A stretch of 64,000 nt of DNA from Tillus elongatus (lineage: Eukaryota > Arthropoda > Insecta > Coleoptera > Cleridae). The notes under the pieces are model-generated. The model searched no databases, had not been told where the DNA came from, and worked only from the letters and a program-made list of their open reading frames with translations. Position numbers and translations under genes: made by a program. Shown one piece after another: positions 46,173 through 64,000 of this stretch. Each line of letters starts with the position of its first letter. The first letter of the stretch is position 1. The stretch covers positions 158,209,618 to 158,273,617 of the forward strand of contig OZ023265.1 in the NCBI GenBank assembly GCA_964006375.1. Reading direction: 5' to 3'.

Positions 46173-46786
46173 AAATGCATTGCTTTTGTCCAATGTCACA
46201 CCGAAAACACTTCGGCGACAAGCAAGGAGCTTGTAAATTCCTCTTGATAAATTTGGACGGTTAACAAACGTCACATCTGTGTGGAAGCAATGATTTAATT
46301 CGCAGCACTATTTTTTGCGTCTCACTACTTACATATTATATGACGTAAAACGAGAATGACCATAGACATATGTACTTGACGGACTACCACACTTTTTGCA
46401 CAGAACAGTGAAACAGATAGACAGATACGTCAATGTCAATAGTTTACCAATTTTACGTCACAAAGGCGCGTCATCCCCATCATCCCATATGATTTTTGAT
46501 TAAATTATGCGCTTTCACCAGAAATTTTATCTTCTTTACTGATTAGTGGTGTTTGCTTTGTGATGAATAATGTGTCAAACATATAGAGTGATTAAATTAA
46601 TTTAATTAATATTGATAAGTAAAGTCATATTCTAATATGTTGCAAAGAACTTCGTAACGATATATTATGTACCTATATGTATTTGCTAGTTAGTTTGTTA
46701 TATTTTTATATGTGCAACAAAACGAGAACGTAATAGAAACTTATTTATTATATAAACATATTTTGTTGAAGTTTGTGTTAGATATC
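46173..46786. promoter_or_regulatory. ARL5 upstream region and 5' UTR
   Basis: Lies between the repeat element and the ARL5 start codon. It is the presumed promoter. No TATA box or Inr can be named with confidence. Confidence 0.4.
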
Positions 46787-54695
<7,909 letters not shown>

Positions 54696-54829
54696 GTAAG
54701 TAGTTTTTTACTTCCACATCGTTAATATGTTAATATGTGTGGAAGTATGGCATCAGCGACAAAAATGTCAACAACAAAAATTACGCCTAAACGTCAAAAG
54801 TGTCAGCACATATAGAAAACATGATTTGT

Positions 54830-55450
54830 GAACGAAAATATTTTGTGTCTGTTGGTTTGTATGTCTGTCTGTTTGTAGCCACGATAACTTTAGAACTAAT
54901 GGAGATATGGTCTTCAAATTTGGTACACAGCACCCGACAAACGGACGGTTCGGATTCTTTTTGGGTAAAATGGCTCCAGGGGGTGGGGAACGAATGGGGG
55001 ATGATTTGGTGAAAAGTGAAATATTTTGTTAAAACTCGAGTAATATAAACTTTTAGGGTTGGTTCATTAGAAAACTTTCAATTTCATCAAACATCTGGTA
55101 TTTTAAATAAAATTAAGGGTTGAATGTGTGGGGGTGAAATATCGGTGACACAAATTTCGACATTTTGTTTGTTGCTAAGATTTCGTAAAAAGTCTTAAAA
55201 CATATAGAAAACCTGATTCTGGAACGAAATTTGTTTATTTGTCGGTCTGTCTGTCGGCCTATATGTCTGTCTCTTATTAGGCACAATAACTTTCGAACGA
55301 GTTGATATATCATCTTCAAATTTGGTATCCAGTTAGCACCTGATAAAGCAGCGCTTGGAATTGTTTTTGAGTAAGATCGCTTCATGGGGTAGCAGATAAA
55401 TGAGGGGTGATTTGGTGAAAAATGACATTTTTTCGTTAAAACTCGTGTAG
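54830..55450. repeat. Doublet of the ~320-bp repeat, second site
   Basis: Two tandem copies (about 54830-55060 and 55130-55450) with TATGTCTGTCTGTTTGTAGC, ACGATAACTTTAGAACTAA, GGGGATGATTTGGTG and the TTCGTTAAAACTCG end, in reverse orientation to 4501-5119. Confidence 0.7.
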
Positions 55451-56129
55451 TATACAGGCATGGACCCTAAGTTCATTTCATGAGGATGTCTTAATGGGGA
55501 GAGTAGATTATTCCAGCGATGTGGAAGTTATGATTGAATTAGCAGCACTATTTTTTTTTTTTTTTAGTTTGATTTTAAACCTTAATTCTGCTAATTTTGA
55601 AACAATGAATTAAAGGTTATAGATGTTCCAAATTTAAACAAGAATTTTGTAACAGGTGCAGCTGTGTGCATCCATTTTTAAATAAATATTTTAGAGAGTT
55701 TGTGCACAATAACAAAATAATGTGCGAACTTGATAAAAACGCTGTTTTTATGAAATATATGTCTCTTTTTGACCATTATCGGTGAATATGTGAAGTATAA
55801 ATATTGGTCACAATAAGTATGTTAAATTTTTATGTCATATTAATCAAAGAACTCAAAAGAGCGATAACTCAAAAAATACTCGACTGATTGGAACGAAACT
55901 TGGTACATATCTTCATTGTATTAAGACCGCGGGTGACTTCGTATATCAGCTATTACAGACATTTTTTCCACCAAAAATATACAAAAATATTTTTTAAAAC
56001 GCTAAGTATATTTTTGTAAGTATCAGAGTAACTGGAATGAGACTTTACATGTGGCTAGGAATGGTGTAAATAAACCTGTCGTGAATTTTAAGTAATTAGG
56101 TACACAATATTTAGAGTTTTTTCCTAATT
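55451..56129. other. No gene recognised
   Basis: AT-rich. A short stretch with AACTCAAAAAATACTCGACT (about 55865) echoes the repeats above. Confidence 0.4.
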
Positions 56130-57480
56130 AAAAATAAAGTCTGAAAGACATGCGTTGAAACGACTTAGTGGTTAAACGCCAATGCCCGACAAATAGTGTA
56201 GTTAACTGCCACACGTAGATTGATTCATACAACAGGTATAAACCATACATCAACAGTAACCAAACTAAATAAATAACAGGCATAAAACGTACTACCCAAA
56301 CCTATAATCGTGAAATCAAAGTCAAAGACTTCTGAGTGCGGAGTTTGTCTACTTTGGTGGTATTGTATATATTATTATCTTGGCCACAAATGACAGATGA
56401 CATGAAATTAAAAAATTGCCAAGTGATTGTTATTTAACTGGGGGATTCGATTAATTTTTAAAATACACTATATTTGTAGCTTGTGGAACAGCCGCAAATA
56501 CAGTTTTAGCACAGCATAGATATATTATGCTGTGGTTTTAGACTGAAAGTGTAGCATGATATAGTATAAATGTAAACAAAATAAAGTCAAGTCTCTATAT
56601 AAGTGATTCTAAACTCGCTTCTTTTATCTTTAAACTTAAAGATAAAAGATCATATAAAACCAAAACAGTCGTTGAATGTGTTTTAATGGTAATTCTACTA
56701 ATTCTGTAACTAATTGTTACATATACTTTTAATATAATATACCGGGCATGAAGCCGGTGTCAAGTATCATGTAAACAAAACGTTAGTTAACGTATCCTTA
56801 GATACCTCAGTTCGTAGCGTGCTTGTCTTTTACACAGGAGGTTGCGTGATCGATTCCAGTTCGATGAATGTATGTTTTCTTTAATTTTGACATTTTGAGA
56901 AACAATATTGCACAGATTTCATACGTTTTGAACAAGATCTCATTTTTGTTTAAAATGCCTGAATAACTTTGTCACCTTTTATCTGAAATTATAAATTTCA
57001 GCAGATATTTTGTTATTGTTGATATTGAAAAAACTGGTTTGATTAGGTTGACTAAAACGAAATCATTCTGGTGATTAATAAGGAAAAATAACCGCTACGT
57101 TTATAATTTGGCAGATAACTTTTCTAAATATGAATTAAATTCCCTTCTGTTTTGTAACTTTTATGAAATTTGTAATACAATTTTCTTTTAAAGAGACTTA
57201 CACTATCTACAGATATAGCAAAATTTAATTTTTTAGCTTCATAGAAAATTGAGTTTTGGGCATTTTTCTCACAAGGAGTTACACAAGATTTTTTTGATAA
57301 TAGAGAGATATTGATTGTAACACTTTCGTAATAATTCTTCAAATGTGTGCGTGCTAGGACCTCTAAAATTGATCTTCAAGGTCTGTGTAAGTTTAAATTA
57401 TTAACTTTACTAATATGCCGTATAATAATAGTGTACAATTCTTATGAAAATTCACTACTATAATGCACTTGCTGCGTTCT
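56130..57480 (+). repeat. ~1.35-kb dispersed repeat, copy 1
   Basis: Homologous over its length to 61420-64000 (with the LINE at 62353-63671 removed). Shared blocks include AACTGCCACACGTAGATTGA, ACACTATATTTGTAGCTT, TTTTAGCACAGCATAGATAT, AACAAGATCTCATTTTTG and TTTTCTTTTAAAGAGACTTA. It ends at a GGACGCAG-family MITE end (57442-57482). No coding frame is conserved. Confidence 0.8.
56792..56870 (+). other. tRNA-like segment inside the repeat (copy 1)
   Basis: TACCTCAGTTCGTAGCGTGC resembles an A box (TRGCNNAGTNGG) and TGATCGATTCCAGTTCG a B box (GGTTCRANTCC), 30-odd bases apart as in tRNA genes. The acceptor stem does not pair well, so it is not a working tRNA. It may be the head of a tRNA-derived SINE. 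Confidence 0.4.
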
Positions 57481-57839
57481 GAAATTTATATACTACATAA
57501 AGCAACCTTTGAAGCCAAAGTTGCAGCTAGGATGGGGCTGGAAACTTTCATATAATAAATAATTGTGGGAAAATTTGAAACACATGACAAAAATACTGAC
57601 TTTCCAAAAAATCCAAACACTCAGTAAGAGACTGATTGCAATGAAATTTTCTATACTACTCTGTTTTGTCTGATAAAAACTGATAACAATATGTACAAAA
57701 ATGTTAGCAGGTGTATGCTTTAAATGCTGTTTTATCAAAGAATTATCTCTTTAAATTTGTGTTTCCTTTATTTTGAAGCAATATTTCGTAACGGTTTGTG
57801 CTCAATTTATTAAATCATTAAGTCATTTAAGTTAATTCA

Positions 57840-58790
57840 AAAGGGGGCGACAATACAGGAAGTTTTTCAATCAGACAAATTTTAGACCGCATAGGACGTA
57901 GTGTGTCAGCAGTGTTACAGTGTTGGTCCAGGTGGTCTGAAGAAGGATCCATAATCGTCATTACAAGACTCAGACGGCCTTGACCAACTTCAGCAAGGGA
58001 AGATCCTCATTTGAGGATTGTGGCTTTACAAGACAGAGTTTTCACAGCACGGTCGATTTGAAGTGCTTAGTTGGGAGTTTTACAACAAGAGTCTATGGCA
58101 GTGATATATCGGAGAATAAACGCTTTTGGAGTTTGTATAGAGCATTTTTTTGTCTCCCACTGACACCTCGACATCGTGTTACTCAGCTTGAGTGGTGAAA
58201 CGGCAGATTAAATTGGGATAGGGAATGGAATTGTGTTGTGTTCTTTGACGAGTCCCGATTCGGTCTTTGGGTCCACGATGGTCGCAGAAGAGTAAGATGA
58301 TTACGTGGAGACTGTAGAAATTTAGAATTTGTTGTGGAACGGCATACAACCCTTACAAGGGGGGAGATAGTATGGTGTGCGATAACATATGGTAGCAGGT
58401 CACATCTAGTTTTTATTGACAGAAATTGACAGCCTGTTGCACTGCTATACCTACGAGGGTTAATTCAACCTTCTTTCTAACAGAATAAGGCACGTTCTCA
58501 TAGAGCAAGGATTACTACAAGGTTTTTATTAGACAATAATGTGACCCTGTTTCCATGGCCTTCTCGCTCTGCAGACTTGTCACCAATCGAACATTTGTGG
58601 GATAAAGATTGGGAATCGACTGGGTAATTTACACCAACCACAAAATAACCTAGTTGACCTTCATCACCAAATTTAAGTAGCCTGTGATCACACGCCTCAT
58701 GATCCCATAAATAATTTAATTTCAAACATGTCTCAAAGAGTTATAAGAAACCTCGGTGGACCCAATCATTATTTTTTTTTTTAATATTTT
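57840..58790 (+). pseudogene. Tc1-like transposase relic
   Basis: With stops and shifts one can read CLPLTPRHRVTQLEW, NGRLNWDREWNCVVFFDESR, FGLWVHDGRRRVR, EFVVERHTT..RGEIVWCAIT, YGSRSHLVFIDR, QNKARSHRARITTRFLLDNN and WPSRSADLSPIEHLWD. These match Tc1-like proteins, including the second DDE-type region with the DESRF box and the SPIEHLWD end containing the final Glu. It is intact in order but has more than five inactivating changes. Confidence 0.8.
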
Positions 58791-59129
58791 AGTTTGAAAA
58801 TGTAGTCATTTTTGAAATTTGGTGAAACACATTATGTATAAATTTGATTTAAAGTGTTAGGATTTTTTTAAAGTCAGCATAGTTTCATTTTTCAAAGTTC
58901 ACAATGTTGAGAGAAGACAAATGTTGCAAAGTAACGTAAACGAAGCACCCAAAGAACTGCTGTGACAGCCAAATAGGTATAGTTGTTCAGAACAAAAATT
59001 AAAAACCTTCACCCAAAATAGTGCTGCAAATTGAATCATAACTTCCACATAGCTGTGATAATTTATTCTCTACAGAAAGACATTCTCATGGAATGAATTT
59101 TTGGTCCGTGACTTGACCACAAAGAAAAT
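58791..59129. other. No feature recognised
   Basis: Sequence between the Tc1 relic and the next doublet repeat. No support for any feature. Confidence 0.4.
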
Positions 59130-59830
59130 ATTTGTATTCCTGTACCCATAAACTTTTTAAACGTTATATTACTCAAGTTTTATTAAAAAAATGTGAATTT
59201 TCACCAACTCACCCCTTACGTATCCCCTAGCCCCTGAAGCGATCTTACCCAAAAACAATTCGAAGCGTTAGTTTGTCGGGTGCTAACTGGATGCCAAATT
59301 TGAAGATATCTCAATTTGTTCGAAAGTTATTGTGCAGACATACATACCGACAGACCGGCCGACCGACAGAAAAATGTTCATTCCAAAATCAAGTTTTCTA
59401 TATGCTTTGAGACTTTTTACGCTGTTTTAGCAAAAACAAAATTTCGAAATTTTTTTCAATAATAGTCCAACCCCACACATTCAACGCCTAATTTAATTTC
59501 ACCACAGAATACCAGATGTTAGATGAAATCAAAAGTTTTCTAATAAATAAACCCTAAAACGTTATATTACCCGAGTTTTAACCAAAAAATGTCAATTTTC
59601 CCCAAATCACCCCCATTCATCCCCTACCTCCTAAAGTGATTGTGCCCAAAAACAATATGAACCGTTCGTTTGTCGAGTGCTAACTATATACCAAATTTGA
59701 AGACGATATCTCAATTCATTCTAAAGTTATCGTGGCTACAAACAGACAGACCGACAGACAAAAAAAAAACACATTCTCAAATCATGTTTTATATATGTTT
59801 TGCGACTTTTTACGACGTTTAAGAGTGGGG
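59130..59830. repeat. Doublet of the ~320-bp repeat, third site
   Basis: Two tandem copies (about 59130-59430 and 59480-59830), same orientation as 4501-5119. The end has ACAGACCGGCCGACCGACAG and a purine-rich run. Downstream AATACACTATATTTGTAGC matches the 56130-57480 repeat. Confidence 0.7.
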
Positions 59831-61419
59831 TTCAATAAAATGTTTAAAATACACTATATTTGTAGCTTGATTATCTGTCACAGGTAAAGCTTTAGACTAA
59901 AAATATAGTATATAATAGAAAGATAAAGGTTTAAGGAAGGCAATAAAGCAATATTTAAGGAAATATCGCTTTTATGAAGAAAATACGTTTTTGCCAAACC
60001 ATGATTTTACATTTTTTGTCACAGTATTTGCTTAAAATCATTTGTTGTCTAGAATAGGTATCCACGAATAAGTTTCTTAGATTTCAGATCTATTGGATTT
60101 CAAGTAAAACGTATATCAAACTGAAACGTTATTTATGATGTTCGTTATTTATTTAGTCAATGTGTCGGATGAAACTAGCATGTTTCACACCATACGTAGA
60201 TTAGCTATTTAATAAAAGATAGTGCCCTAACAATTTAATTCTCTGAATGCAATTACAAAACGTATTTCATTTTCATTCATAAATGTCATATCATGAGAAG
60301 AATTAAATAAATATTGTAAACAAAATGGGCTCACATTTCTAAGCCAATGATTTCAGAGCTGTTTGTTTTTTATCTTTAAACTTAAAAATAAGAAGCAGGT
60401 GCTTCAATTGAATATTATGTACATTAATTACATTAAGCCATTAAATTATTATTTTCTTTTACTATAGAAATAATAAACAGAAACGACATGCCATTAGTGA
60501 AATTTTAATATCATCTAAGACCGAAACAGCCTACAGTGGAATATGTTTCAGTCACCGAAAGAAGTCAGTCAATTCTGCAGTTATCTATTGACCTTGTAAC
60601 TTTCATTTTCTTTCGGATGTACTTATATAAAATTTCCTAACGCAGCTACCGTTTGTTTAATTATGTGATAAGAACCACAAACTCTCCCAAATTTCCTATG
60701 TTTGGACCAAGATCCAACTATTTTTTTTCCACCAACTTTAATAACGAACGTATTTTTGTGCCAAAAATTAAAAAGAAACAGCTAAAAAAAAGTCAGAATA
60801 GTTATGCCAATCAGGTTGGGTTTTTAATCATATGACTCTGATATATTGACTGCATACGCGCCAAAAACGGTCAGGTCAGGTCAGGTCACAGGTTACACAG
60901 AATGTAAATTACTCCCTCATTCATTAAACCTTTGTTACGGGGCAATAAGCACGTTATCTCATGATTCTGAGCCATGCTAATAGTTTAAAAATATTCAAGT
61001 AACGATACAGCAGGACCCCAACCCCCCACCCCACCCACACACACGGAGATTTATACTACTTTTGAATCCTACTCTTATGCGAAATTTTTTTTTGAATTTT
61101 TGTCGCCGACGTGATACTTCCACATGTTGTGACAATGTGGAAGTAATTAACTAAATTAAAATGAAAGTGTTTTAGCCTAAGAATGCATAATGTTGTTTTA
61201 AGTCTTCTTTAGTATACCGGGTGTTTTTCAAAAGTGGTTCATCCCAATAACTTTTTAAATTTTTTTAGATAAAAAAATGAAATTTGATATGTTAGTATGA
61301 CATAAATCAAGATTGATTGATGTATTCAGTTCTTTTCGGTTACTTCCTGTGTCCCCACAAATGTATGCAACTTTTGTTTTTTCAATTGGACCTCCTGTAG
61401 TTTTTGCTTTTTCTAAATT
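59831..61419. other. Mostly unrecognised
   Basis: It includes GTCAGGTCAGGTCAGGTCAC (60870), a C-rich/CA-rich run (61018-61045), and TATACCGGGTGTTTTTCAAA (61213), a common outer-end motif of insect mariner-like MITEs. The ARL5 last exon was sought here and not found. Confidence 0.4.
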
Positions 61420-61983
61420 AGAAATAAAATCCCAAAGACATGTGTTAAAGTCCAATGCCTGACGGACAGAGTAGTTAACTGCCACACATATATTGATTCA
61501 TACAACAGTACAGTACATCAACGGTAACCAAACTAAATATATACCAGGCATAAAACATACTACCCGAACCAACAATCGTGAAATCTCGCCCGCATTTTTG
61601 GAAAATGACAGACGAGATGAAATTAAAAATTTGTCAAGTGATTGTTATTTAATTTACTGAGGGATTCAATCAATTATTAAAAGACACTATATTTGTAGCT
61701 TTATGAACGGCCTCAAATACAGTTTTAGCACAGCATAGATATATTATCCTGTTACATAATATACTAGAAATGTAAACAAAATCAAGCCTATAAAATGATT
61801 CTAAAATAGTTTCTTTAATCTTTAAACTTAAACATAAGACGCTTTATAAGACCGAAATAGTCGTGGGATGTGGTTCAATGGTAATTCTGCTAATTCTGTA
61901 ATTAATTGTTACGAATATTTTGAATATAATATCCTGGGCATGAAGCCGATCTAATGTATCATGTAAACAAAACGTTAATTGAC

Positions 61984-62060
61984 GTGTGCCTAGATGGCTT
62001 AGAGGCATCACGCTTGCCTCATAAGCAGAAGAATAGACAATCGAATCCAGCTCGATGAAT
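61984..62060 (+). other. tRNA-like segment inside the repeat (copy 2)
   Basis: TGTGCCTAGATGGCTTAGAG gives an A-box-like start, GCCTCATAAGC an anticodon-arm-like CAT, and CAATCGAATCCAG a B-box-like part. It is homologous to 56792-56870 and diverged from it. An anticodon CAT would suggest a Met tRNA ancestor. Confidence 0.4.
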
Positions 62061-62340
62061 ATATGTTTTTTTATGTTTTATTTTGACATTTGGAGAAACC
62101 ATAGTGTACAGATTTCATAGGTTTTGAACAAGATCTCATTTTTGTTTAAAACACCTAAATAAGTGTGTCGCCTTTGAGTCTGAAATTATAATTTTGTTAT
62201 TGTTGATATTGAAAAAAAAACCAGTTTGATTAGGTTGACTAAAACCAAATCATACTGGAGATTAATAAAGAAAAATAACTGTTACGTTTATAATTTGGCA
62301 GATACTTTACTTTTATAAATATCAATGTTTCCTTATGGAA

Positions 62341-62352
62341 ATCTTCTGTATA
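62341..62352 (+). repeat. Target-site duplication, left copy (LINE-E)
   Basis: ATCTTCTGTATA, repeated exactly at 63672-63683. The paralogous repeat at 57142 has no insertion at this point, giving an empty site. Confidence 0.9.
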
Positions 62353-63671
62353 GGTTAGGCTAGGTTAGGTTTGAATGTGAGTGGGCCATACCGGTCCCTC
62401 GACCGCGACCATAAGGTCTATTGTGGCTCACGCCTAATGGTCTATATTTCGCCCAACAACGCCAGCCTCCTGCAGAGGTCGATAATCTTTGTAGGTAAAA
62501 GTTGATCCAGATCTTCCTGAGCAAGCTTTGTCTTGCCAAAGAGCAGGTATCTAGTCCTGTCCGCCGCCGGATAGGAACACAGTACATGCTCTGCTGTCTC
62601 GTCACTCTCCATACACAGCCGGCACTCCTGACCGACTCCAATTCGGTGCATGTGGTGACGCAAGCGGCAGTGTCCTGTATACAGGCCGACTAGAGTACTC
62701 AGTTGTCTGTTTAGCTCTAGAAGTTTTTTAGTCCTTGACTCAGACAGGCCATTTATAAAGGCCTTGGAGTGAGCTAATCTTGGCAGATTTTGCCAAAGCT
62801 GGATTGTCATTCTTTCTGTCCAGGTCTTTAAGGTGCGTTTTGCTGTGCATGATGTTATCCCCAGCACGGGTTCTGGTCCGACAAAGTCCCTCTGGGCACC
62901 ACTCCTGGCAAGTGTGTCGGCTGCAACATTGCCATCATTGTCTGAGTGACCCGGTATCCAGACCAGCGACACCTAATTACAGCTGCCCAGTTCGTTGAGG
63001 GCAGATTTACAACTCCATAGCGTTTTTGAATTGCAACAGTAGGAACCAAGGGCCTTTATTGCAGCTTGGCTATCTGTATATATTTTTTCGATTTGTGTGT
63101 GTACTGGTTTTCTATACTTTCCCTTGCACACATCTTGATGGTATACACTTCTGCTTGGTGTATGGTTGCGTACTTGCCAAGGCTGGCTGATAGTCTAGCA
63201 TCAGTGTTGCCCCCATATGCGCTGGCTCCTACTCCCATATTGGTTTTGGAGCCGTCAGAATACCAGCAGAGATCGGCTCTCAATAGGGTTGTTTGATTTC
63301 GTTCCCAGTCCTCCCTTTCTGGGAGGACGGTCTTGAAAGACAGATCTCTACTGATCTTTGTAGGCATCAAGTCTGAGACCATTCCCAGAATCCCATGACC
63401 CTCAATGTCATCGAGGAGTCCGGACCCTCCCAGACTGACTTCCTACGGCATACTGTCGGCGGTTTGTTTTAGTGTGCGGTGCTTATCGCTCCCGTTAACA
63501 TCAGACAAGCTTGTCTCTGTAGATGAGCCAGTTTGGCCCTTGTGATACCACGAAGTGCCTTGGGCCACCAAACTATGGCTCCATATGTTATCATTGGTCT
63601 GATAACCACTAGATAGAGCCAGTACATCTGTTGGGGGTTTGTTCCCCAGTTATTTCCACAGATTCTACGCC
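62353..63671 (-). pseudogene. LINE family E, RT end plus RNase H, with TTAGG-like tail
   Basis: Minus strand: RT end (QMYWLYLVVIRPMITYGAIV then WWPKALRGITRAKLAHLQRQ), RNase H (CWYSDGSKTNMGVGASAYGG; HQAEVYTIKMCARE; SLVWIPGHSDNDGNVAADTL), then the Cys-rich tail (CRLCMESDETAEHVLCSYPA). The RNase H acidic residues D (YSDGS), E (QAEVY) and D (AADTL) are present. There is one stop near 63055 and a frameshift near 62990. The 3' tail is not poly(A) but AACCTAACCTAGCCTAACC, ending exactly at the target-site duplication. Its R1/I-like order places it near LINE-A and LINE-C. Confidence 0.88.
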
Positions 63672-63683
63672 ATCTTCTGTATA
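63672..63683 (+). repeat. Target-site duplication, right copy (LINE-E)
   Basis: Exact repeat of the 12 bases at 62341-62352. Confidence 0.9.
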
Positions 63684-64000
63684 ACTTTAATGAAATTTGT
63701 AATACAAGTTTCTTTTAAAGAGACTTAACCTATCTACAGATATAGCAAAATTTAGTTCTTTAGCTTCATAGAAAATTGGGTTTTGGGCATTTTTCTCAAA
63801 AGGAGTTAGAACACAAGATTTTTTTGATAATAGAGAGATATCGATGGTAACACTTTCGAAAGAATTCTTTAAATGTGCGAGTACTAGAACCTCTAAAATC
63901 GATCTTATAGGTCTGTGTAAGTTTTAAATATTAACTTTACTAATATGCCGTATAATAATAGTGTACAATTCTTATGAAAATTGGCTACTATAATGCACTT

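Larger units (their letters stand above)
61420..64000 (+). repeat. ~1.35-kb dispersed repeat, copy 2, interrupted by a LINE
   Basis: Matches 56130-57480 on both sides of the LINE insertion (61420-62352 and 63672-64000). The last bases (AAAATTGGCTACTATAATGC then ACTT) are the start of the MITE end seen in copy 1, cut by the window edge. Confidence 0.8.

Noticed and set aside
56792..56870. A genuine tRNA gene
   Set aside because: A- and B-box-like words are present but the acceptor stem does not pair and the two copies differ in the anticodon arm.
62360..62641. Overlapping minus-strand ORF inside LINE-E
   Set aside because: It is a shadow frame of the RNase H/Cys-tail reading at 62442-62972.

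Overview
The window is nuclear DNA of an arthropod, most likely an insect. It is AT-rich, its genes carry spliceosomal introns, long (TA)n tracts recur, and the transposon set (mariner-like, Tc1-like, pogo/Tigger, RNase H-bearing and jockey-like LINEs, Penelope-like elements, fold-back MITEs) is typical of insects. TTAGG-like runs fit an insect telomere repeat. Order cannot be fixed from the sequence.

Three host genes are recognisable. (1) A SET/MYND-domain protein of the SMYD family is on the minus strand (main exon 11691-12870, next exon 3562-3743, possible last exon near 3235-3372). (2) Ribosomal protein S4 (RpS4) is complete on the minus strand: five coding exons between 41664 and 20337 add up to 261 codons plus stop, with a pyrimidine-rich 5'TOP-like start and three introns of 6.4-7.1 kb. 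(3) ARL5, an Arf-like GTPase, is on the plus strand (exons 46787-46832, 46892-47100, 54460-54695). Its last ~15 codons were not found and probably lie beyond position 64000.

Nearly everything else is mobile DNA, mostly inside those introns. 1-11.6 kb holds the SMYD intron, mariner fragments and an old inverted duplication (5.4-7.9 kb against 9.65-11.25 kb). 13.4-20.1 kb holds a fold-back MITE, a pogo transposase and a LINE fused to a U6 snRNA copy, bounded by a 15-bp target-site duplication. The RpS4 introns (20.5-41 kb) hold a Tigger-like transposase, four LINE families, a solo LTR with a minisatellite, and MITEs. 42.3-46.2 kb holds palindromes and a 1-kb (TA)n element with 141-bp tandem repeats. 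The ARL5 intron (47.1-54.5 kb) holds a degraded mariner invaded by a MITE and by an inverted Penelope-like element with a GIY-YIG domain. 54.7-64 kb holds two copies of a long repeat with a tRNA-like segment, one split by a LINE.

The most interesting signal is a near-perfect palindrome at 42736-43277 whose two arms each carry a complete hammerhead ribozyme: stem I, CTGAAGA, stem II, GAAA, palindromic stem III, GTC. More degenerate hammerhead-like cores occur in a second fold-back family (28.1, 47.2, 52.2-53.4 kb) and at 53.69 kb. This fits Penelope-like elements or retrozymes, both known to carry such ribozymes.
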